A stretch of DNA of 9,302 bases, taken from NCBI GenBank assembly GCA_035644215.1, contig DASQPA010000196.1, forward strand, positions 1 to 9,302, in the 5' to 3' direction. The translations under genes and the position numbers were made by a program. This DNA comes from DASQPA01 sp035644215 (lineage in GTDB: Bacteria; Acidobacteriota; Thermoanaerobaculia; Multivoradales; UBA5704). The notes under the pieces are model-generated. The model had not been told where the DNA came from and did no database searches. It saw only the letters and a list, made by a program, of their open reading frames with translations. The stretch's first letter is position 1. Each line of letters begins with the position of its first letter. Of this stretch, positions 5,304 to 9,302 are shown in pieces.

Positions 5304-6194
5304 ATGGCAGATCTAAGACCGAAGCCGTTCGTGTTTGTGCTGATGCCCTTTGCGCCAGAGTTCGACGATGTCTACAAACTCGGCATCAGACCTGCCTGCG
5401 AACGTGCAGGGGCTTACGCAGAGAGGATCGATGAGCAGCTATTTGCCGAGAGCATCCTCGATCGAATCTATAATCAGATTTCGAAAGCAGACTTGATCGT
5501 CGCAGACTTGACGGGGCGTAACTCGAATGTCTTCTACGAGGTCGGATACGCGCATGCTTTGGGCAAAAATGTGGTGCTGCTGACGCGCAATGCCGAAGAT
5601 ATCCCGTTTGACTTAAAGCACTATCCTCACATTATCTACCTCGGGAGGATCGCCGAACTTGGCGCGGAGCTCGAAAGGCGTGTCCGCTGGGCCATCGACA
5701 ACCCAAGTTCCCAGACGAAGCCGGAGGGCCAGTTAGAGCTCTACCATGATGGCTCGCTCCTGAGCGAGGACCCCCTGCTCGGTTACTACGGTGATTTCGA
5801 CGAGGCTTCATGGAACAAGCTCAAGATCGACGTGCATAATCCTCTGAACCCTCGACTGCAGTCCGCCTCTTTCGAGCTTGCACTTCTCGCTGGCCATGAC
5901 GTACACAGCGTTCGTATCTCGCGGCGGACAGCCAATAGAATTAATCTTGGCAATGCCAGGTACATTCATGTCTTTGGTGGACGGTTCTCAATTTTGCCGG
6001 GCGGCTGGGAGCCAATTACGTTAGAGATACGGGCCAGGAGCAGGTTCAAGGTGGGCATGGTGCTCGATCTGACCTTACGTACGATTTCCGAGATCGGGGT
6101 GAGAGACTACCCATTGCGGCTCAGGATGCTTGGACTTACCTTGGACGCGGACTCAGATGTGGACTTAGAGGCCGGCGAGAATCCCGAAGAGTAA
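5304..6194 (+). CDS. Nucleoside 2-deoxyribosyltransferase/TIR-like domain protein with unknown C-terminal domain
   Basis: This encodes 296 residues. ATG 5304 is preferred over an upstream in-frame TTG (5271) because conserved sequence begins just after it; GGGAGGA (5284-5290) is 13 nt upstream, rather far. Residues 8-131 form a Rossmann-like domain with 'FVFVLMPF' (9-16), 'ERIDEQLF' (40-47), 'IYNQISKADLIVADLTGRNSN' split across 55-75, and 'VFYEVGYAHALGK' (76-88). The D68/E79 pair is where nucleoside deoxyribosyltransferases and TIR-like NAD hydrolases place catalytic acids. This predicts cleavage of an N-glycosidic bond in a nucleotide, though substrate is unknown. Residues 135-296 are beta-rich ('LKIDVHNPLNPRLQSASFELAL', then 'ITLEIRARSRF', 'YPLRLRMLGLTL') and match nothing I recognise; an Ig-like or carbohydrate-binding sandwich acting as sensor is possible. 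GC content is clearly lower than in neighbours (for example 45% over 5461-5520 against 75% over 7501-7560), suggesting recent acquisition. The patatin gene starts 10 nt later. Confidence 0.88.
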   Translation: MADLRPKPFVFVLMPFAPEFDDVYKLGIRPACERAGAYAERIDEQLFAESILDRIYNQISKADLIVADLTGRNSNVFYEVGYAHALGKNVVLLTRNAEDIPFDLKHYPHIIYLGRIAELGAELERRVRWAIDNPSSQTKPEGQLELYHDGSLLSEDPLLGYYGDFDEASWNKLKIDVHNPLNPRLQSASFELALLAGHDVHSVRISRRTANRINLGNARYIHVFGGRFSILPGGWEPITLEIRARSRFKVGMVLDLTLRTISEIGVRDYPLRLRMLGLTLDADSDVDLEAGENPEE

Positions 6195-6200
6195 GGAGGA
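6193..6200 (+). promoter_or_regulatory. Strong ribosome binding site overlapping the upstream stop codon
   Basis: AAGGAGGA lies 4 nt before the patatin start at 6205 and overlaps the last two bases of the TAA stop (6192-6194) of the preceding gene. A near-perfect anti-16S match placed on the stop codon is typical of translational coupling and supports joint expression of the two genes. Confidence 0.75.
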
Positions 6201-6204
6201 TTCC

Positions 6205-8184
6205 ATGAACGAGACTGCCGATCCCCACCCGCTCGCCGCGGCGAACGCTCCCTACGCCCATCCCACGCGCTCCTGCGACGTGGTGATGAAAGGGGGGATC
6301 ACCAGCGGGGTGGTCTACCCGCTGGCGGTTGGGGAGCTGGCGAAGGTCTTTCGCTTCCGCTCGATCGGCGGCACCTCGGCGGGGGCCATCGCGGCCGCAG
6401 CCACGGCGGCGGCCGAGCAGGGCCGGCAGACGGGGCAGGGGTTGGGCTTCACGGGGCTCGTCGACCTGCCGCGGCGGCTCACCGAGGTGCTTCCGGACGG
6501 CCGCTCCCGGCTCTTCTCTCTCTTCCAGCCCAGCCCGGAGACCGCGCCCGCCTTCGCCGTCCTTCTCGCCGCCCTGCGCGCCAAGGGGAAAGGCGCCAAG
6601 CTCGCCGCGGTCGTCGGCGAGGTCCTTCAGTCGTACCCGGAGGGCGCCTGGCTCGGCGCCCTCCCCGGGCTTCTCCCGGCGGTGGCCCTGGCCTTCACCC
6701 TGGCCGGTCCGCACGGACCGCTGGGGCGCCTGGGCCTCGGCCTGGCGCTCCTCTCGGCGGTGCTCGTGGCCACGGTCGGAGCGCTCCTCGGGAGCGCCGC
6801 CGTCCTCGCCACCCGTGCCGCCGCGGCCCTGCCGGAGAACGCCTACGGCCTCTGCCGCGGTTACGCCTTCGAGCGCAGCGATCCCCACGCCGCCGGTCCG
6901 CCGCCGCTCACCGAGTGGCTCGCCGACCTCCTGGATGAGCTGGCCGGCAAGGACCCCGCCCAGGAGCCGCTCACCTTCGGCGATTTGGCGCGCGCCGGCC
7001 TCCCCGCGGACGCCGACCCCGCGATCGATCCCGCCATCCGCCTGGAGATGATGACCACCTGCCTCTCGCTCGGCCGCCCCTACCGCATCCCCTTCGAACG
7101 GGTCTTCCACTTCAAGCCGACCGAGCTCGCCCGCTTCTTCCCGCCCCGGGTGATCAAGTGGATGATCAAGCATGCCCATCCGGACCAGAGGCGGAGGCTG
7201 GTTCACGAGGGGGAGCCGCTCTTCGCCCTGCCCGACACCGCGGATCTGCCGGTCGTCTTCGCCGCCCGCCTGAGCCTCTCGTTTCCCCTCCTGATCAGCG
7301 CCGTGCCCCTCTATGCCGCGGTGGAGTTCGCGCCGGCCGGCTCCGGGGAGGAGAGCGAGCCGGAGGCGGTCCCGGCGGTTTCAGCGGTCCCGGCAGGGGA
7401 GCCGATCGAGGCCGCGCGCTGCTGGTTCTCGGACGGCGGCCTGACCAGCAACCTGCCCATCCACTTCTTCGACGCTCCGATCCCGGCCTGGCCGACGGTC
7501 GCCGTCGACCTCCTGGAAGGGACCCCCAGCGCCGACCCGCCCGAGAGGAACGTCTGGCTGCCCGAGACCAACAAGGCCGGGGTGCTCGAAGGCTGGCAGC
7601 GCTTCGACGAGGGCTCGGGCGCCGCGCAGCTCGTCCGCTTTGTCTCCGCCCTGCTCCGCGTGATGCAGAACTGGCGCGACCAGACCCTCTCCCGCCTGCC
7701 CGGCCAGCGCGACCGGATCGCCCACGTGATCCTCGGCCCGGACGAGGGGGGGATGAATCTGGCGATGCCGCCCGAGCTCATCGCCACCCTGACCGAGCGG
7801 GGCCGGATCGCCGGGACGAAGCTGCGGCATCGCTTCGCCGAGCCTCCGGCGCCAGGCGAGCTCTCCTGGGACAACCACCGCTGGGTGCGCTACCGGGAGG
7901 CCATGGCGGCGATCGAGGACCTGCTGGTGGCGCTCGCCCGGGTCTACGATCAGCCAGCTCCGCCCGGCGAGCGGACCTACGCGGAGCTGATCCGGCGCGA
8001 CCGGGAAACCCCGCCGTCCTCCTACCGGACGGCGAACCAGAAGCAGAGGGAGCGCCTGGCCGAGGTGACGGAGAAGCTCGCCGAGCTCGGCCGCGAGCTG
8101 GCGCGGATCGCCGGCACCCGCGAGGACTTCCACGAGGGGGAGCCGCACCCGCCGGGCGAGCTGCGGGTGCGGCCGCGGATCTAG
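6205..8184 (+). CDS. Patatin-like phospholipase with internal transmembrane segments
   Basis: This encodes 659 residues. Patatins are lipid acyl hydrolases with a Ser-Asp dyad. Visible are the oxyanion-hole motif 'KGGITSGVVYP' (29-39), the nucleophile elbow 'GGTSAG' with Ser58 (55-60), the pre-dyad strand 'FAARLSLSFPLLISAVPLY' (about 352-370) and the catalytic Asp410 in 'SDGGLTSNLP'. All key residues are intact, so it should be active. Between nucleophile and Asp lies an insertion with two hydrophobic helices, about 149-168 and 176-203, joined by a short Gly/Pro turn; this predicts a membrane hairpin holding the catalytic domain at the bilayer. Residues 612-640 look like a short coiled coil. 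At 659 residues it is about twice the length of a minimal patatin. GC content matches the surrounding chromosome, unlike the gene before it. Patatins serve in lipid turnover, secretion of toxins and, as CapV in CBASS, phage-induced membrane destruction; the neighbour favours the last but does not prove it. Confidence 0.9.
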   Translation: MNETADPHPLAAANAPYAHPTRSCDVVMKGGITSGVVYPLAVGELAKVFRFRSIGGTSAGAIAAAATAAAEQGRQTGQGLGFTGLVDLPRRLTEVLPDGRSRLFSLFQPSPETAPAFAVLLAALRAKGKGAKLAAVVGEVLQSYPEGAWLGALPGLLPAVALAFTLAGPHGPLGRLGLGLALLSAVLVATVGALLGSAAVLATRAAAALPENAYGLCRGYAFERSDPHAAGPPPLTEWLADLLDELAGKDPAQEPLTFGDLARAGLPADADPAIDPAIRLEMMTTCLSLGRPYRIPFERVFHFKPTELARFFPPRVIKWMIKHAHPDQRRRLVHEGEPLFALPDTADLPVVFAARLSLSFPLLISAVPLYAAVEFAPAGSGEESEPEAVPAVSAVPAGEPIEAARCWFSDGGLTSNLPIHFFDAPIPAWPTVAVDLLEGTPSADPPERNVWLPETNKAGVLEGWQRFDEGSGAAQLVRFVSALLRVMQNWRDQTLSRLPGQRDRIAHVILGPDEGGMNLAMPPELIATLTERGRIAGTKLRHRFAEPPAPGELSWDNHRWVRYREAMAAIEDLLVALARVYDQPAPPGERTYAELIRRDRETPPSSYRTANQKQRERLAEVTEKLAELGRELARIAGTREDFHEGEPHPPGELRVRPRI

Positions 8185-8233
8185 CGAGAGCGGTTCAGAT
8201 CGTCGCGGGCACGAAGGGAGAACGGTTGGTGTT

Positions 8234-9302
8234 TCAGCGCGAGGTCCAGAGCCGGGCGAAGAGGTTCGTTCCGTCCTGCTGCCAGACGACGACGACCGGC
8301 CCGTGGCGGTTGGCGGCGATGGCGGGGGAGTCCTGGCTGCCCGCGGTGGTGACGTTCATCCGCAGGTCGCGGCTGAGCGGCGTGCCGTCGGCGGCGAAGA
8401 CGCGGCCGAAGACGCCGGGGCCGCTGCCGTCGCGATCCGCCTCGACCCAGACGGCGACGAAGCCGCCGTCCGGCAACGCCGCCACGGCGGGGGCGTTCTG
8501 ATTGCCCACGAACCGTTTGTCGAGGGAAAAGGCACCGCCCTGGCGGACGCCCCGCCGCGTGAAGCGCGCCGCCATGGCCTCGAAGTCGCCGCTCCAGGCG
8601 GCCACCAGGCTGCCGTCCGGTGTCATGGCCAGGGAGGAGCCGAAGTCGATGAACTGGCTGGAGTCGGGCGTCAGCAGAACGCGCGCCGACACCCCGCCGC
8701 GGATCGAGTAGTGCACCAGGTACACCCGGTTCGACGGCGGAAAGGTCCGATCCTCGTAGAGGACGCTCAGGCTGCCGTCGGGTTCCAGGGCCACCCCGGA
8801 GGGAGTCTCGTTGAGCGTGTCGTCGCCGATCCCGGGATCGCCCTGGGCGACGAGGATCTCGTCGCCGGCGGGAGTGCCGTCGGCGTGGAAGACGCGGACC
8901 ATGGCGTTCTCGTAGGCGAAGTTCCGGAACTGTACGGCGGTCCAGGCGACCGCGAACCGGCCCTCCGTGCCCACTGCCAGGCGCCCCCGGAAACGGCTGA
9001 AAGAGCGGTCCTCGTTGGCCAGGATCTGCCGACCCGGGGTGCCGTCGCGCCCGAAGCGGCGGACGAAGACGTCGGTCGGCCCGCCCGGTCCCCGCTCCTC
9101 GCTCCAGGCAACGAGGAAGCTGCCGTCGCGATCGGCGACGACCTGGTCGGCGTGCTGCGATCCGGCCGCCGGCTCGGTCAGGCGGAACTCGCCGCTCGCC
9201 GGGCTGCCGTCCGCGGCGAAGAGCCGGGCATGGAGCACCGTGCGGCCGCCGCTCGCCGGACCGTTCGTCCAGACGACCACGAAGCCGCCGTCCGGGAAGA
9301 CC
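8234..9302 (-). CDS. Extracellular-type beta-propeller repeat protein, C-terminal part
   Basis: The frame is open from the window edge (9301) to TGA at 8234-8236, so the 5' end, including any signal peptide, lies outside. The GTG at 9280 is internal: the residues before it ('VFPDGGF') continue the repeat. About 355 residues are visible. They consist of repeats of 40-60 residues with the pattern 'DGxFxVxW', seen as 'DGGFVVVW', 'DGSFLVAW', 'EGRFAVAW', 'DGSLSVLY', 'DGSLVAAW', 'DGGFVAVW' and a final 'HGPVVVVW'. Each is usually followed by 'GVFGRVFAADGTPL'-type strands and 'AGSQDSPAIAA'. This repeat is common in secreted or surface proteins of Acidobacteriota and other GC-rich bacteria and probably forms a beta-propeller; function is unknown. 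The protein ends shortly after the last blade. It is convergent with the patatin gene across 49 bp in which I see no clear terminator. Confidence 0.88.
   Translation of the reverse strand, partial: VFPDGGFVVVWTNGPASGGRTVLHARLFAADGSPASGEFRLTEPAAGSQHADQVVADRDGSFLVAWSEERGPGGPTDVFVRRFGRDGTPGRQILANEDRSFSRFRGRLAVGTEGRFAVAWTAVQFRNFAYENAMVRVFHADGTPAGDEILVAQGDPGIGDDTLNETPSGVALEPDGSLSVLYEDRTFPPSNRVYLVHYSIRGGVSARVLLTPDSSQFIDFGSSLAMTPDGSLVAAWSGDFEAMAARFTRRGVRQGGAFSLDKRFVGNQNAPAVAALPDGGFVAVWVEADRDGSGPGVFGRVFAADGTPLSRDLRMNVTTAGSQDSPAIAANRHGPVVVVWQQDGTNLFARLWTSR

Noticed and set aside
4674..6194. Type III toxin-antitoxin (ToxIN-like): tandem-repeat RNA upstream of a toxin gene
   Set aside because: The array is about 400 bp from the next full gene, the repeats are shorter than those of ToxI-type antitoxins, and the encoded protein has a deoxyribosyltransferase/TIR-like fold rather than a ToxN endoribonuclease.
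4371..8184. Retron, diversity-generating retroelement or CBASS operon
   Set aside because: No reverse transcriptase, variable-repeat pair, CD-NTase or STING-like gene can be found in any frame of the window.
8185..8233. Bidirectional terminator between the convergent patatin and propeller genes
   Set aside because: No stem longer than 4 bp and no T- or A-tract is visible in the 49-bp gap.

Overview
The window is GC-rich (roughly 65-75% in most coding stretches by eye) and its genes are bacterial, each with a plausible Shine-Dalgarno site. ELWxxDGT-repeat proteins, a secreted DUF6503-like protein and a small MOSC protein with the 'GETRPCERMDEALPGLR' signature together suggest an Acidobacteriota-type bacterium (Thermoanaerobaculia or Holophagae-like). 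Myxococcota or Gemmatimonadota cannot be excluded. There is no rRNA or tRNA to settle the taxonomy.

Layout. Positions 1-2505 (minus) hold the first 835 residues of a secreted ELWxxDGT repeat protein that runs off the left edge. It is preceded on the same strand by a two-gene operon: a secreted LolA/DUF6503-like protein (3056-3823) and a MOSC protein starting at GTG (2583-3047). A short divergent promoter region (3824-3941) separates these from a small single-pass membrane protein on the plus strand (3942-4370).

Positions 4371-5032 hold no convincing gene but are full of structure. First comes a run of stem-loops, including an array of hairpins spaced exactly 21 nt apart (4448-4524). Next is a G-rich inverted-repeat element with alternative hairpins and G-quadruplex potential (4540-4658). 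Last is a tandem array of ten contiguous 21-bp units of two alternating types (4674-4913). Several long reading frames cross this block only because 21 is a multiple of three and the unit contains no stop codon.

Positions 5033-5293 encode the start of a lipoprotein whose mature part begins like a VOC/glyoxalase-like domain and then loses the family pattern, so it is probably a truncated gene. It is followed by a tightly coupled pair on the plus strand. The first gene (5304-6194) has an N-terminal nucleoside 2-deoxyribosyltransferase/TIR-like domain and an unrecognised C-terminal domain, in DNA clearly less GC-rich than its surroundings. The second (6205-8184) is a patatin-like phospholipase with two transmembrane segments inserted between the nucleophile and the catalytic Asp. 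In each of the two gene junctions the Shine-Dalgarno site lies against or over the previous stop codon. A nucleotide-acting domain paired with a membrane-embedded phospholipase recalls anti-phage abortive-infection logic. This is the best candidate in the window for an undescribed system, but the role is inferred from domain types only.

The right end (8234-9302, minus) is the C-terminal part of another secreted-type repeat protein, probably a beta-propeller, convergent with the patatin gene and running off the right edge.
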